A stretch of 64,000 bases of DNA from Xanthomonas phaseoli pv. phaseoli (GTDB taxonomy: Bacteria; Pseudomonadota; Gammaproteobacteria; Xanthomonadales; Xanthomonadaceae), in the NCBI GenBank assembly GCA_022749655.1, contig CP094243.1, positions 1,674,001 to 1,738,000 of the forward strand. Direction: 5' to 3'. The notes beneath the pieces are model-generated. The model was not told the DNA's origin and did not search any database. It saw only the letters and a program-made list of their open reading frames with translations. The position numbers and the translations under genes are program-made. Below, in pieces: positions 48,204 to 58,730 of the stretch (the stretch's first letter is position 1; every line of letters begins with the position of its first letter).

Positions 48204-49190
48204 ATGACGCTGACCCAACTTCGCTATCTGGTGGCCATCGCCGATGCCGAGCTGAACATCACGCTGGCTGGCGCCGCGCGCGTGCACGCGACCCAGCCCG
48301 GCCTGTCCAAGCAGCTCAAGCAGTTGGAGGACGAACTGGGCTTTCTGTTGTTCGTGCGCAAGGGGCGCAGCCTGGATGCGGTGACGCCGGCCGGTGTGGA
48401 AGTGATCGAGCGCGCGCGTGCGGTGCTGTCGGAGGCCAACAACATCCGCACCTATGCCGCCAACCAGCGCCGCGAAAGCCAGGGCCAGCTGACCCTGACC
48501 ACCACCCACACCCAGGCGCGCTTCGTGCTGCCGCCGGCGGTGGCGCAGATCAAGAATGCCTACCCGCAAGTGAGCGTGCATCTGCAGCAGGCCGCCGAAA
48601 GTGCAGCCCTGGATCTGCTGAGCCAGGGCGATGCGGACATCGCGGTGGTCAGCACCGCCGGTGGCGAGCCGAGCGCCGGCATCGCAGTGCCGCTCTACCG
48701 CTGGCGGCGGCTGGTGGTGGTGCCGCGGGGGCATGCACTGGATCACCCACGCACGGCGCCGGACATGCACGCGCTGGCCGAACATCCGCTGATCAGTTAC
48801 GAATCCTCCACCCGGCCGGGCTCCTCGCTGCAGCGCGCGTTTGCGCAGGTGGGGCTGGAGCCGAGCATCGCGCTGACCGCGCTGGATGCCGACCTGATCA
48901 AGACCTATGTGCGCGCAGGGCTTGGCGTGGGATTGGTCGCGGAAATGGCGGTCAATGCCTTCGACGAGGATCTGCGCGCCTGGCCGGCGCCCGCGCCGAT
49001 TGCCGAGTGCATTGCCTGGGCGGTGCTGCCGCGCGACCGCGTGCTGCGCGACTATGCCCTGGATCTGGTGCATGTGCTCGCGCCGCAAATCGACAAGCGC
49101 GATCTGCGCCGGGTGCTGGACGGCAATCAGGCACCGAACTGGCCACTGCCGCCGACCTGGGAATCGCTGACCCAGACCATCACCAGCTGA
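48204..49190 (+). CDS. cysB: LysR-type sulfur regulator CysB
   Basis: A 328-residue LysR-family regulator. The winged HTH is at the N-terminus (MTLTQLRYLVAIADAELNITLAGAARVHATQPGLSKQ in part). The effector domain carries THTQARFVLPPAVAQI, GDADIAVVSTAGGEPS and IKTYVRAGLGVGLVAEMAV, typical of CysB/Cbl, which bind N-acetylserine or APS. It is divergent from cysG-cysM with a 160-base gap that contains AT-rich ATA...TTATAAG sequence suitable for a CysB site. It is expected to activate these genes and cysJIH/cysDNC farther along. Confidence 0.93.
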   Translation: MTLTQLRYLVAIADAELNITLAGAARVHATQPGLSKQLKQLEDELGFLLFVRKGRSLDAVTPAGVEVIERARAVLSEANNIRTYAANQRRESQGQLTLTTTHTQARFVLPPAVAQIKNAYPQVSVHLQQAAESAALDLLSQGDADIAVVSTAGGEPSAGIAVPLYRWRRLVVVPRGHALDHPRTAPDMHALAEHPLISYESSTRPGSSLQRAFAQVGLEPSIALTALDADLIKTYVRAGLGVGLVAEMAVNAFDEDLRAWPAPAPIAECIAWAVLPRDRVLRDYALDLVHVLAPQIDKRDLRRVLDGNQAPNWPLPPTWESLTQTITS

Positions 49191-49198
49191 GCGGCACG

Positions 49199-49480
49199 AT
49201 GACCGAGCCATTGCGTCCGGCACTGAGCAGACTATGGTCGTCCGAGCCGGACGGCGGCATGTCGCTGCAACTATCGGCCAGCATCGAGGGCCGCGAGCAT
49301 GAGGTAATGACGGTGCTGGCCGACCCGCGCGACGAAGCGTTATGGGTGGCGGTGCAGGCGGGCAGCGCGCGTGTGCAGATTCCGCTGGACGTGCTGCGCA
49401 AGGCGCTGGAGGTTGCGGCCGAGGAGGTGCATTCGGCCGAATGGTTCGCGCGCCAGGATGCGGATGCGTCCGGGGCCTGA
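49199..49480 (+). CDS. small hypothetical protein after cysB
   Basis: A 93-residue protein starting MTEPLRPALSRLWSSEPDGG, eight bases after the cysB stop, so likely co-transcribed. It is acidic, with no signal peptide, membrane helix or known motif. The pattern suggests a small alpha/beta fold (MSLQLSASIEGREHEVMTVL, then RVQIPLDVLRKALEVAAEEV). I cannot name a function. Confidence 0.6.
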   Translation: MTEPLRPALSRLWSSEPDGGMSLQLSASIEGREHEVMTVLADPRDEALWVAVQAGSARVQIPLDVLRKALEVAAEEVHSAEWFARQDADASGA

Positions 49481-49806
49481 GGCGGCGATATAGCGTTAGC
49501 GCGCCCCTGACGAGCAGTCGTCGGGCGACATCGACGGCGCACCGGAGCCGGAGAGGACGTGCGCGCATGGTCGTTCCAAGCATGGGCCACCGGCCGCGTC
49601 ATCGGTGCGTGCGCGCGACCTTCGGTGCTGCGCTGCAGCGCAATCGCAGCAAAAAATGCCTGCAGGATCAAAGGGATGCGTGCGTTCCCGACAGCGCTGC
49701 CAGGTGTGCTGTGGGTGATTTTCCCTACCCGTGTCAGGGCGATGCAGCCGGCGTCGACCGGGCGCATCAAGTTGCGCGCTGCGTTGTCGAAAACCTTTAT
49801 AGCAAC

Positions 49807-50031
49807 CATGACGCGACACTCTCGAACGTCTAGGGGTGGACGGCGCAGAGCTGGCGATGCAGGGGATCGCATTGCCGGTGTGTTTCGCGGTGTCGTCGAA
49901 GGGTTGCTAGCGCTGTCGCATCACTGTTGCACGAGGCTGTGCACAGGGCGACTGGCGCATCCGGGTCCCTGGGGAGAGGCCTGGCGTGCTTGGCGGCGGA
50001 CCCGGGTCGGGAGCCCGGGTCCGCCTTTTTT
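49807..50031 (+). ncRNA. candidate small RNA ending in a strong terminator
   Basis: The 839-base gap between the small gene after cysB and a minus-strand kinase has no protein-like frame but holds a strong intrinsic terminator (stem GGCGGACCCGGG / CCCGGGTCCGCC at 49995-50025 followed by TTTTTT). Upstream, TTGCGC (49771-49776) and TTTATA (49795-49800), spaced 18 bases apart, could be a promoter, predicting a transcript of about 225 nt from near 49807. I do not recognise it as 6S, SRP, RNase P or tmRNA. Confidence 0.4.
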
Positions 50032-50319
50032 GTGTCCCGCAGCGGCATCCCGGTTGAAGCTGGAACAGCGCCAAGCCGTGCCCGATGCAGTGCAGGCAGT
50101 GCGCGATCAGGGCCGGGCTGGATTCTTACACCTGCGGCGGGTTGCCGGGGCTCAGCGGTCGCCGTTGACGCGCGACTTGGCGTGGCGCGGGCAGCTGCAA
50201 CGTCGGCTCGACGCGATGCAAGGGCCGGCGCGCTCTGGTCCGGCCATAGCCCGATGCCCCAACCGGTGCGACCCCAGGCGTACGCCGCGCAGCCCGAACA
50301 CGCTGCGAGCCACGCATCG

Positions 50320-51516
50320 TCAAGCCAAGGGAATCCGCACCGAAAAACAGGTGCCGCCCTGCGGCCGTGGCCGGACGTCCACCTCGCAGCCCAACGTCTC
50401 GGCAGTGCGATGCACGATCCACAGGCCGATGCCCAAACCGTCGCTGCGCGGGTCGGCCTGGCGGAACGCCTGAAAGACCTGCTCGGGATGGTCCATGTTC
50501 AAGCCGATGCCGCTGTCGATGATGTCCACTTCCGCAAAACCGGGGCGGCGACGAGTGCCGACCAGCACGCGGCCACGCTCGGTGTACTTGATGGCATTGC
50601 CGACCAGGTTGCCGATCAAGGTGGTCAGCAGTGTGGGGTGGCTGCGCACGCGCAGCGAGGTGTGCACGTAGCGAAGGGCCAGGTACTTGTCGATGGCCGG
50701 TTGACGCCACACGCCGAGAACCGAATGCAGCACGTCTTCCAGCTGCAGCGGCTGCAGGTCCGGCATGGCGGCCTCGCTCGCGGCGGCCAGCGTGGCCAGC
50801 TCGTCCAGGCTGCGGCCGACCAGGCTGATCGCATCGCGTGCGGTCACCAAGGTCGGAATGGAGTCGACGTTGGCATGCCGGCGCATCTTGTCGATGGCGT
50901 AGGCGGCAGTGCGCAGCGGGGTCTTCAGATCATGCCCGGCGATGGCCATCAGGCGGCTGCGGTAGCGATCCGATTCCTCGGCGATGGCCAGTGCGCGGCG
51001 CAGTTCCAACTGCGCCATGGTCTGGCGAGCCAGTGCACGCAGGGCTTCCACCTGCTCATCGGTGAGCTGGCGTGGTTTCCGGTCCAGGACGCAGACCGTG
51101 CCCAGCGGCAGGCCGTCGGGCGTCTTCAGCAAGGCACCTGCATAGAAATAGAGCGGTGCTTCGCCAGTGACCAGCGGGTTGCGCGAAAAGCGGATGTCCT
51201 CGCGTGTGTCCGGCACCACCAGCACATCGTTGTCGAGCAGCGCGTGCGCGCACATCGACTTGAACAATGGGGTCTCGCGCTCGCCCATCCCGAGCTCGCT
51301 CTTGAACCACTGGCGGTCCGCGTCGACCAGGCTGATCAGCGCGATCGGCGTCTGGCAGATGATCGAGGCAAGCCGGGTGATGTCTTCGAAGGCCGCTTCG
51401 CGCGGGGTGTCGAGAATGCCGTAGCTGCGCAGCGCCTGGAGACGCAATGCTTCGCTGGGAGGCTTGGGTGCGCAGGGAAGCGGTTCGGCCGCTCGATCGG
51501 ACAGGACGGTGCTCAT
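50320..51516 (-). CDS. GAF-domain sensor histidine kinase
   Basis: A 398-residue soluble kinase without membrane helices. The N-terminal GAF domain (about 30-170) includes LRSYGILDTPREAAFEDITRLAS and TPIALISLVDADRQWFKSELG, a type common in cytoplasmic sensor kinases. The HisKA part has MAIAGHDLKTPLRTAAYAID with the phospho-His, and the ATPase part shows NLVGNAIKYTERG, DIIDSGIGLNMDH and DGLGIGLWIVHRTAE. No response regulator is adjacent, so it is an orphan. Its output partner must be encoded elsewhere. The start at 51516 gives MSTVLSDRAAEPL. The in-frame upstream extension is not needed. Confidence 0.9.
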   Translation of the reverse strand: MSTVLSDRAAEPLPCAPKPPSEALRLQALRSYGILDTPREAAFEDITRLASIICQTPIALISLVDADRQWFKSELGMGERETPLFKSMCAHALLDNDVLVVPDTREDIRFSRNPLVTGEAPLYFYAGALLKTPDGLPLGTVCVLDRKPRQLTDEQVEALRALARQTMAQLELRRALAIAEESDRYRSRLMAIAGHDLKTPLRTAAYAIDKMRRHANVDSIPTLVTARDAISLVGRSLDELATLAAASEAAMPDLQPLQLEDVLHSVLGVWRQPAIDKYLALRYVHTSLRVRSHPTLLTTLIGNLVGNAIKYTERGRVLVGTRRRPGFAEVDIIDSGIGLNMDHPEQVFQAFRQADPRSDGLGIGLWIVHRTAETLGCEVDVRPRPQGGTCFSVRIPLA

Positions 51517-51818
51517 GCGCGCAGCTACAGGGTGGAAGCGGCAAGCATAGGGCATGCCAAGGCCCATCATGTGTCTACGGTCACAGAGGCCGGACGAAAG
51601 TGTGACTGCCGACCAGCACGGCGACGCGTGACGCGTCCGGCGTGTGGTCAACGGGCTCGGAAGCTGAAGCGGCAGGCCCAGCCGATTCTGGCGCGCCGGC
51701 TCCGGCGCATGCCTGGGCGCGGATCATTCGGGGCGACCGGTGCAACCGGGTGCGACATCCGGTCGCGCATCGGCCGCGACCATCGCCCCGGCTTGCGTGG
51801 CGGCTTACACTTCCAGGC
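51517..51818. other. divergent intergenic region, kinase and DUF2946 operon
   Basis: A 302-base region between divergent genes with no convincing coding sequence. Promoters of both the kinase gene and the metal-uptake operon are expected here. I could not identify an operator. Confidence 0.4.
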
Positions 51819-52256
51819 ATGCTGCGTTTGTCCCGTCGCCACCGGTTGTTGCCCCTGCTTGCCTGTCTGGCGGTGGTGCTGATGCTGGTCGCTCCGCTGA
51901 TCAGCCGCTGGAGCCAGGCGCAGCCGATCGAGCCGATGTGCATGGGCGTTCCGGCCCTGTCGGCAGAGAGCTCGCTGCATGCCGGCCATCGAACCCAGCC
52001 GCCAGCTATGGCCGTGGACGCGCACCCCGGCGCCGTAGTGAACACGCAGCACGCCGGCAGCCACGACGCAGCGACGCATGGTGAAGCCTGCGATTACTGC
52101 GTCTTGGCCGCACGCTTGCTGCCAGTGCTCATCGTGGCGTTGCTGTGCCTGCTGCAGTTGCGGCCGACGCCGGCTCCGGCGGTCACCCAGGCAAGCGCAC
52201 GCGCGGTCTTTCGATGGGCCGCACTCGGCGCACGCGGACCACCGCTGGCTGCATAA
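51819..52256 (+). CDS. DUF2946 family protein, metal-uptake operon
   Basis: A 145-residue membrane protein with an N-terminal helix (LLPLLACLAVVLMLVAPLI) and another near 105-123. Between them lies a periplasmic segment with PMCMGVPA, several His and HGEACDYCVLAARL. That Cys-x2-Cys/His-rich arrangement is the DUF2946 signature, often found beside copper-related TonB receptors. It is the first gene of a plus-strand group with the TonB receptor and PepSY protein. Metal handling is inferred, not proven. Confidence 0.75.
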   Translation: MLRLSRRHRLLPLLACLAVVLMLVAPLISRWSQAQPIEPMCMGVPALSAESSLHAGHRTQPPAMAVDAHPGAVVNTQHAGSHDAATHGEACDYCVLAARLLPVLIVALLCLLQLRPTPAPAVTQASARAVFRWAALGARGPPLAA

Positions 52257-52427
52257 GCTGGCCCCTGTGCGGGCGTCCATGCAGCAATGCCCCGTGCGCG
52301 CCTGAGGTTGTCGGCGTCACTGCCGGGCAGTGCGGGCGACTCGCTTCTTATCCAGTGATGCCGATGCGCGCCGCGACGGTGGCAGCGCACGGCTGTGCGG
52401 CCGTGCAGTCACGGCGAAGGGTTGGTC

Positions 52428-54457
52428 ATGCGTCTGCGGTTGTTGAAAGCGATGTGGTGCGCGCCGTCGTTGGCGTTGGTGTGGGGGCCTGCATGCGATG
52501 TGCAGGCGCAAGACGCGGCACTCACCCTGGGCAAGGTGCAGGTGAGCGAGCATGCGCAGCGCAGCCCGAGTACGGCGCGCGTGCTGAGCTCGGTGGATGT
52601 GATCGGCGGCGAGCTGCTGCACGATCAGCATGTGGACTACAGCTGGGAGCTGCTGATGCGCGCGCCGGGGTGCAGGTTACCCAGTTCCGCATGGGTACCG
52701 ATGCAGGGCGTTTTTCGTTCCGCGGATTCAATGGCGAGGGACGCATCAATGCGGTGAAACTGCTGATCGACGGCATCCCCAGCAACGACAATGCCGGCGC
52801 CATGCCGTATCTGGACGCGGTATTTCCGCAGGACATCAGCGCCATCGAGATCGTGCGCGGCACCAACGACGCGCGCTATGGCTTGAATGCCATTGCCGGC
52901 AGCGTGGACGTGCTCACCCGTACCGGCGGCAACGACGGCCGCTTGAGCGTGACGGCCGGCAGCTTCGATGCGCGTGAGGTGCAACTGAGCAAAGGCTTCG
53001 AACAGGGCGCCTGGAGCCAGAACTATGTGCTGGCCTGGCGCGACTCGGACGGCTATCGCGATCATGCCGACGCACGCAAACGCAGCGTGGCGGGCAAGTG
53101 GTTCTACACCGACCCGGACGGTGCATTCCGCGCAGGGCTCACCACGCGGTACTACGACAACCATGCCTTGGAAGCCGGCTATCTGGATGCGGCCACCGCA
53201 CGTGCGGCGCCGCGCAGCTCGCCGGACTATGCGCAGGACGACCGCAGCGAGCGTCGCCTGCGCCAGACCGCGTTGCATGCGGACGGTGCGCTCGGCGAGC
53301 AGGCGCAATGGAGCGCCAAGGCCTACCAGAACGACTACCACAATCAACGCTGGGTGCGGTTTTCTGCGGCCGGGCTGCAGCAGGAACGCGATACCGACGA
53401 AACCCATCGCGGGCTGCTGCTGCGTAGCAACTGGCAGCCGGACTGGGGCGCGCTGCAGGCCAACCTGGAAGCCGGGGTGGATGCGCAGTGGCAGGACAAC
53501 CAATCGCAGCGGCATCGCACCGTGGCGCGTGTGCGCGGGGCGCAGCTGCGCGATTGGGACTACGACCTGCGCACGCGTGGTGCGTATGTGCAGGCGGTGC
53601 TGACCCCGATTGCACGCCTGCAGCTGGTGCCGGGGTATCGCATCGATCGTGTCGATGGACAGCTGCACGACGTGCTGGCTGGCGTCGTTGCGCCAACCTA
53701 CGACTACGGCACCATCAAGCAACCCAAGTTCAGTGCCAGCTACCGCGTGGGCGAGCAGGGCAGCGTGTATGCAAACTGGGGGCGCACGTTCCAGATCGGC
53801 AGCGGCGATGGCGCCTACCGTCGCCAGCCCGGCAATCTGGGGCCCTCGATCAACGACGGCTGGGAGACCGGCTTGAAGTTCGCACCGTCGTCCCTGCTGG
53901 ATGGGCGCCTGGCGTATTGGGAGCAGCGCGCCTCCGGCGAGGTGGCGACCATTTTTGGCGTCAATGGCGTGGTCGGCATCGGTGATGTGGCCAATGTCGG
54001 CCGTACCCTGCGGCGCGGTTGGGATGCGCAGCTCAACCTGCAGCCGGCCGAGCATTGGCGCGCATGGGTTTCGTATTCGCGGCAGAAGGCCAGCATCGCC
54101 ACGCCCGATCCGAGCGCCCCGGCCACGCGCGGCAAGGAGATCGAAAACGTGCCGCACTGGTTGGCCACCGCCGGGCTGGAGTGGCAGGTCAGTTCGTCGG
54201 TGCAGGTGAGCGCCTGGGGCAACGCACAAGGCGATTACTACCTGGAACGCACCAACACGTTGGGCCGCACCGGCGGCTACGCCTTGCTCAACCTGGGCGC
54301 GCGCTGGGCGGTGGATGCGCGCAATGCCCTCAGCCTGCAACTGCGCAACGTCACCGATCGCGCGTATGTGTACGCCTGGTACGACGACAGCGGCAGCTCC
54401 GGTTATTCGCCCGGCGATGGGCGTGCGTTGTCGGTGTCGTGGGATTGGAGCTTCTAA
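52428..54457 (+). CDS. TonB-dependent receptor of metal-uptake operon (frameshifted)
   Basis: An outer-membrane receptor of about 675 residues. The signal peptide ends CDVQAQ. The plug contains RVLSSVDVIGGELLHDQHV, then, after a break, FRMGTDAGRFSFRGFNGEGR, KLLIDGIPSNDNAGAMPYLD and IEIVRGTNDARYGLNAIAGS. The barrel ends LSVSWDWSF with a terminal Phe. The start at 52428 is MRLRLLKAMWC. The frame shifts at GGGG (52667-52670), and one more G gives MRAPGVQVTQFRMGT. It is followed by the PepSY gene with a TAATG overlap. Ligand candidates are copper or an iron complex, based only on the neighbours. Confidence 0.82.
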
Positions 54458-56058
54458 TGCACGCAACGATTGACCACGGTGGCGTGGACGAGGCACGCCA
54501 AGCCAGTCGCTGGCGCTTCTATCGCGCGGTGTGGCGCTGGCATTTTTATGCCGGGCTGCTCGTGCTGCCTTTCATCATCTGGCTGGCGGTGACCGGGGCT
54601 GCGTTCCTGTACCAGGACGCCATCGACCGCAGCGTGCACCACGGGTTGAAGGTGGTGCCGGTAGGCGATGCGCGCCTGCCCGCACAGCAGTTGGTTGCCG
54701 CTGCACAAGGGCGCTACGGCGGCAGCGTGTTTGTGTACACCACGCCCAAACGCGTCGATGCGAGCGCCGAAATCGGGCTGGTGGACGCGCACGGCGTGCG
54801 GCAGGTGGTGTATGTCGACCCATACCGTGCGCGGGTGTTGGGCGCCTTGCCCGAGCACGGCACGCTGAGCTGGACGATCCGCCGGCTGCACAGTCTTGCG
54901 CTGGTGGGGCCATATGCCCGTGGCCTGATCGAAATGGCCGGCGGATGGGCCATCGTGCTGGTGCTCACGGGGGTGTATCTGTGGTGGCCGCGCGGACGAC
55001 GCGGCGGTGTGATCAGCGTGCGCGGCAAGCCGAAGCAGCGGCTGTTCTGGCGCGACCTGCACGCAGTGACCGGTGCCGGGGTTGGTGCGATCCTGCTGTT
55101 TCTGGCGCTGACCGGCATGCCGTGGTCGTGGCTGTGGGGTGCGCAGGTCAATCGCTGGGCCAATGGGCATGATTTCGGCTATCCCGCCGGGTTGCGCGTG
55201 CAGCAGCCGATGTCGCAGCAGCGCTTGGCCGACAGCGGCGAGCCCGCGTGGTCGTTGCGGCAGGCGCGCCTGCCGGAATCGGTGGTGCCTGCCCAGCGCG
55301 CTGGCGCGGCGGAACAACACGCGCATGGCGAACAAGCACCTGCGTCGCAGGTGGCCGACGACCATGTCGAGCACTCCGGGCATGGCGCGCCCTCGGCAAA
55401 TGCAGCCCACGCAGGCAACAAAGATCACGCAGGGCACCTGGCGCAGTCGCAGCACGCGGCCCGACACGCGCACTCGGCAGACAACGCCCATGCCGATCAC
55501 GGCGATTCGGCTGGATTCGCTGCGCCGGGACGCGGCGCGATCGGCCTGGATGCCGCGATGGCGCGCTTTCAGGCACGCGGCATCCAGCCCGGATATAGCG
55601 TGGCGCCGCCGCGTGGTGCGACCGGGGTCTATACCGCGTCGGTGTACCCGGCCGATCTGCAGCGGCAGCGGGTGATCCATCTGGATCAGTACAGCGGTGC
55701 GGTATTGCTGGACATGCGCTATCGCGACTACGGGCCGCTGGCCAAGCTGCTGGAATGGGGCATCAACGTGCACCTGGGCCAGCAATACGGCACTGCCAAC
55801 CAGTTGATCCTGTTGTTGGCCTGCATCGCCATCGTGCTGTTGTGCGTCAGCGCGGCGGTGATGTGGTGGAAGCGCCGCCCCAGCGGTGGCTTGGGCGTTC
55901 CGCCGTTGCCGGCCGACCCGCGCACATTACGCGGCCTGATGGCGTTGCTGGTGCTGTGCGGTCTGATCTTCCCGCTGGTCGGCCTGTCGCTGGTGCTGAT
56001 GTGGGCGTTCGATCGTTACTGGATGCGGCGCGCGCACGCCGATGCCTTGGCGGGTTGA
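54457..56058 (+). CDS. PepSY-domain membrane protein with His-rich loop
   Basis: A 533-residue PepSY-type (PiuB-like) inner-membrane protein. Hydrophobic helices lie at about 30-52, 158-176, 205-225, 443-465 and 490-512, with PepSY-like periplasmic domains between. A special feature is a loop at residues 288-349 containing thirteen His, including HAHGEQ, DDHVEHSGHG and HADHGD, a probable metal-binding segment. Such proteins often act as ferric or cupric reductases or carriers working with TonB receptors. It overlaps the receptor stop. The combination with DUF2946 favours copper, but iron is possible. Confidence 0.85.
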   Translation: MHATIDHGGVDEARQASRWRFYRAVWRWHFYAGLLVLPFIIWLAVTGAAFLYQDAIDRSVHHGLKVVPVGDARLPAQQLVAAAQGRYGGSVFVYTTPKRVDASAEIGLVDAHGVRQVVYVDPYRARVLGALPEHGTLSWTIRRLHSLALVGPYARGLIEMAGGWAIVLVLTGVYLWWPRGRRGGVISVRGKPKQRLFWRDLHAVTGAGVGAILLFLALTGMPWSWLWGAQVNRWANGHDFGYPAGLRVQQPMSQQRLADSGEPAWSLRQARLPESVVPAQRAGAAEQHAHGEQAPASQVADDHVEHSGHGAPSANAAHAGNKDHAGHLAQSQHAARHAHSADNAHADHGDSAGFAAPGRGAIGLDAAMARFQARGIQPGYSVAPPRGATGVYTASVYPADLQRQRVIHLDQYSGAVLLDMRYRDYGPLAKLLEWGINVHLGQQYGTANQLILLLACIAIVLLCVSAAVMWWKRRPSGGLGVPPLPADPRTLRGLMALLVLCGLIFPLVGLSLVLMWAFDRYWMRRAHADALAG

Positions 56059-56195
56059 TGCGCGCGCCTTTGAGTGGGTGCAGCGCGCAGCGCGTTGCCG
56101 TTGCATCCTGGATCTCGCATGTCCATGCAGCTTCCCGCAGATGCGGGTGAACGCGTCGCCCGCACACGTGCAGCTGGCAGCGGGCGGCCCTGCCG

Positions 56196-56921
56196 CTAGA
56201 TCTCTTCGTGGATGCCGCACTCGCGCTTCAGGCCGAAGAAACGCGTGTCTTCTTCGCGCATGCCGGGTTCCCAGCGACGAGTGGTGTGGAAATCGCCGAT
56301 GGACACGTAGCCTTGTTCCCACAGCGGGTGATACGGCAGATCGTGCGCTTGCAGGTATTGCCACACATCGCGATCCGTCCAGTCGGCGATCGGGCTGATC
56401 TTGTAGCGTTCGCCGCGCTTTTGCACGATCGGCGTCTGCGCGCGGCCGCCGGACTGGCTGCGGCGCAGGCCGGTAAACCAGGTGCCCACCTCGAGTTCGT
56501 CCAGGGCCCGGCGCATTGGTTCGACCTTGCGCAGATTGTTGTATTGATCGATGCCGACCATGCCTTGCTCCCACAGGCGGCCGTGGCGCGCTTCCATCCA
56601 GGCGCGGCTGACCAACGGGCGATACACCTTGAGATTGAGCTTGAGTCGCTCGGTCAAGGCATCGGCGAAACGGTAGGTTTCCGGAAACAGATAACCGGTG
56701 TCGATCAGGATCACCGGGATGTCCGGACGTTGTTGACTGAGCAGATGCAGGGTAACCGCCGATTGCGCGCCGAAGCTGGACGACAAGGCCGCGTTCTGCG
56801 GGCCGTGCTGCAGCGCCCAGGCCACGCGTTGATCGGCACGCAGCCCTTCCAGCTGCGCATTGAGCGCGTCCAGATCGTCGAACGCGGAAGAAGTGATCGA
56901 TGCAGCAGGCAGCGCGGTCAT
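56196..56921 (-). CDS. cysH: phosphoadenosine phosphosulfate reductase
   Basis: A 241-residue cytoplasmic PAPS reductase, which reduces PAPS to sulfite with thioredoxin. The P-loop-like start is [18 protein letters not shown], with [16 protein letters not shown], the substrate loop [15 protein letters not shown], and the catalytic Cys in the C-terminal ECGIHEEI. It lacks the second Cys pair that would bind a [4Fe-4S] cluster, so it is the PAPS-specific type, in keeping with the CysC domain of CysNC nearby. It overlaps the cysI stop by four bases and is the last gene of cysJIH. Confidence 0.95.
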   Translation of the reverse strand: MTALPAASITSSAFDDLDALNAQLEGLRADQRVAWALQHGPQNAALSSSFGAQSAVTLHLLSQQRPDIPVILIDTGYLFPETYRFADALTERLKLNLKVYRPLVSRAWMEARHGRLWEQGMVGIDQYNNLRKVEPMRRALDELEVGTWFTGLRRSQSGGRAQTPIVQKRGERYKISPIADWTDRDVWQYLQAHDLPYHPLWEQGYVSIGDFHTTRRWEPGMREEDTRFFGLKRECGIHEEI

Positions 56922-58622
56922 GCGAGCAATTCCAGGTCGAGGCGACGATGCGTGGGGTAGGGCGGCAATGCGATCACCCCGGCGCGATGCAGGAAATCGC
57001 CGAAGCCTTCATCGTTGGCGTGGTCGCGTTCGGCGGCATAGCGCGCCAACAGTGGTTCCAACGCGGCCAGGATCTCCGGCTCGGTGATGTTTTCGCGATA
57101 CAGCGTATTGAGCCGCTGCCCGCGACGGTCGCCACCCAGCATCAGGTTGTAGCGCCCGGGCGCCTTGCCGACCAGCGCGATCTCGGCAAGATACGGGCGC
57201 GAGCAACCGTTGGGGCAGCCGGACAGGCGCAGCACGATCGGCGTCTCGGCCAGGCCGTGCTGTTGCAGCAGCGGCTGCAGCGCCGCGCTGAAATCGGGCA
57301 GATAGCGCTCGGCCTCGGCCATCGCCAGGCCACAGGTTGGCAGTGCCACGCAGGCCATTGCGCCGCGCGCCAAGGCAGTGGCGGACTGGTTGCCGGCATC
57401 CAGCCCGTAGTGCGCGACCAGCGCATCGACGCGTGCGCGCTGGCTGGCCAGTACGTCGGCGATCACCAGGTTCTGGTTGGGCGTCATGCGGAACTCGCCA
57501 ACGTTCAACTGCGCGATTGCGCGCAACCCACTCAGATGCGCTGCGGTATCGGTGTCGGCAATGCGGCCGGCCGGCAGCGACAGGGTCAGATGCCATAGCC
57601 CGTCTTCGCCTTCGACCCAGCCATAGCGGTCGCCGTTGTGGTCGAACGCGAACGGCTGCGCCGGTTGCAGTGCGAAGCCTGCGCGGCGGGCGATCTCGGC
57701 CACGATGGTGTCCAGCCCGTGGTCGTCGATGGTGTACTTGAAGCGTGCGCGCTTGCGCACCGCACGGTTGCCGAAGTCGCGTTGCGTAGTGACCACCGCA
57801 GTGGCGATATCCAGCAACTGGTCGCGGGTCACGAAGCCGATCACGTTGGCCACGCGCGGCCAGGTCTCGGCATCGCCGTGCGAGGCGCCCATGCCGCCAC
57901 CGATGCTGACGTTGTAGCCCAGCAACTGCCCATCGCGCAGGATGGCAATAAAGCCCAGATCGTTGGCGAACACGTCCACATCGTTGAGCGGCGGTGCGGC
58001 GAAACCGATCTTGAATTTGCGCGGCAGATAGCGCTCGCCGTAGATCGGCTCGTCTTCGCTGCCGGAGCCGGACACGCGCTCTTCGTCCAGCCAGATTTCG
58101 TAGTAGGCCCGCGTGTTGGGCAACAGGTGCTCGGATACGCGCGCGGCATCGGCATACAGCGTGGCATGCGCCTGCGACAGCAGCGGGTTGGCGGCCACCT
58201 GCACGTTGCGATTCACATCGCCGCAGGCGGCCAGCGTATCGATCAAGGTGGCATTGATGGCCTGCATGGTGGCCTTCAGTTCGCGCTTGATCACGCCATG
58301 GAACTGGAACGCCTGGCGCGTGGTGATGCGCAGCGAATGATTGGCGTAGCGGGTGGCGATGCCATCCAGCGCCAGCCATTGCGGGCGTGATCACCCCGCC
58401 CGGCGTGCGCGTGCGGATCATGAACTGGTACGCCGGCTCCAGCTTCTGCCGCCGCCGCTCGTCGCGAATATCGCGGTCGTCCTGCTGGTAGCTGCCGTGG
58501 TACTTGATCAGGGTCTGATCGTCCTCACGCAATGCACCGGTCACCGCATCGGCCAGGCTCTGTTCCAGCGACCCGCGCAGACGGCGGCTTTCGGATTTGA
58601 CGTCTTCGACAGAGTGGCTCAT
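56918..58622 (-). CDS. cysI: sulfite reductase haemoprotein beta subunit (frameshifted)
   Basis: About 568 residues. It binds sirohaem and a [4Fe-4S] cluster and reduces sulfite to sulfide with electrons from CysJ. The start at 58622 is [15 protein letters not shown] and runs to [12 protein letters not shown], then the frame changes near 58378. A two-base gain there (a GC pair) gives [20 protein letters not shown] and continuity into [17 protein letters not shown]. The cluster-binding Cys are intact: [19 protein letters not shown] and [16 protein letters not shown] pathway-essential gene with one break suggests sequence error. Its upstream region, between it and cysJ, holds a heptamer inverted repeat. 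Confidence 0.88.
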
Positions 58623-58624
58623 GA

Positions 58625-58728
58625 GAATCGGGAATCGGGAATGGGGAATCGTGAAAAGCGGCGCAGTTGGTCGGAAGAACTCGGACATGGGCTGTTCCCA
58701 TTCCCGATTCCCCACTCCCGATTCTCGG
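58625..58728. repeat. heptamer-based inverted repeat element (copy 2)
   Basis: The left arm near 58623-58655 has GAATCGGGAATCGGGAATGG, and the right arm near 58697-58728 has GATTCCCCACTCCCGATTC. Their complementarity predicts a hairpin. It fills almost exactly the intergenic space between cysJ (ending at 58731) and cysI (starting at 58622), so on the cysJIH mRNA it would form a structure between the two genes. Confidence 0.75.
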
Positions 58729-58730
58729 CA

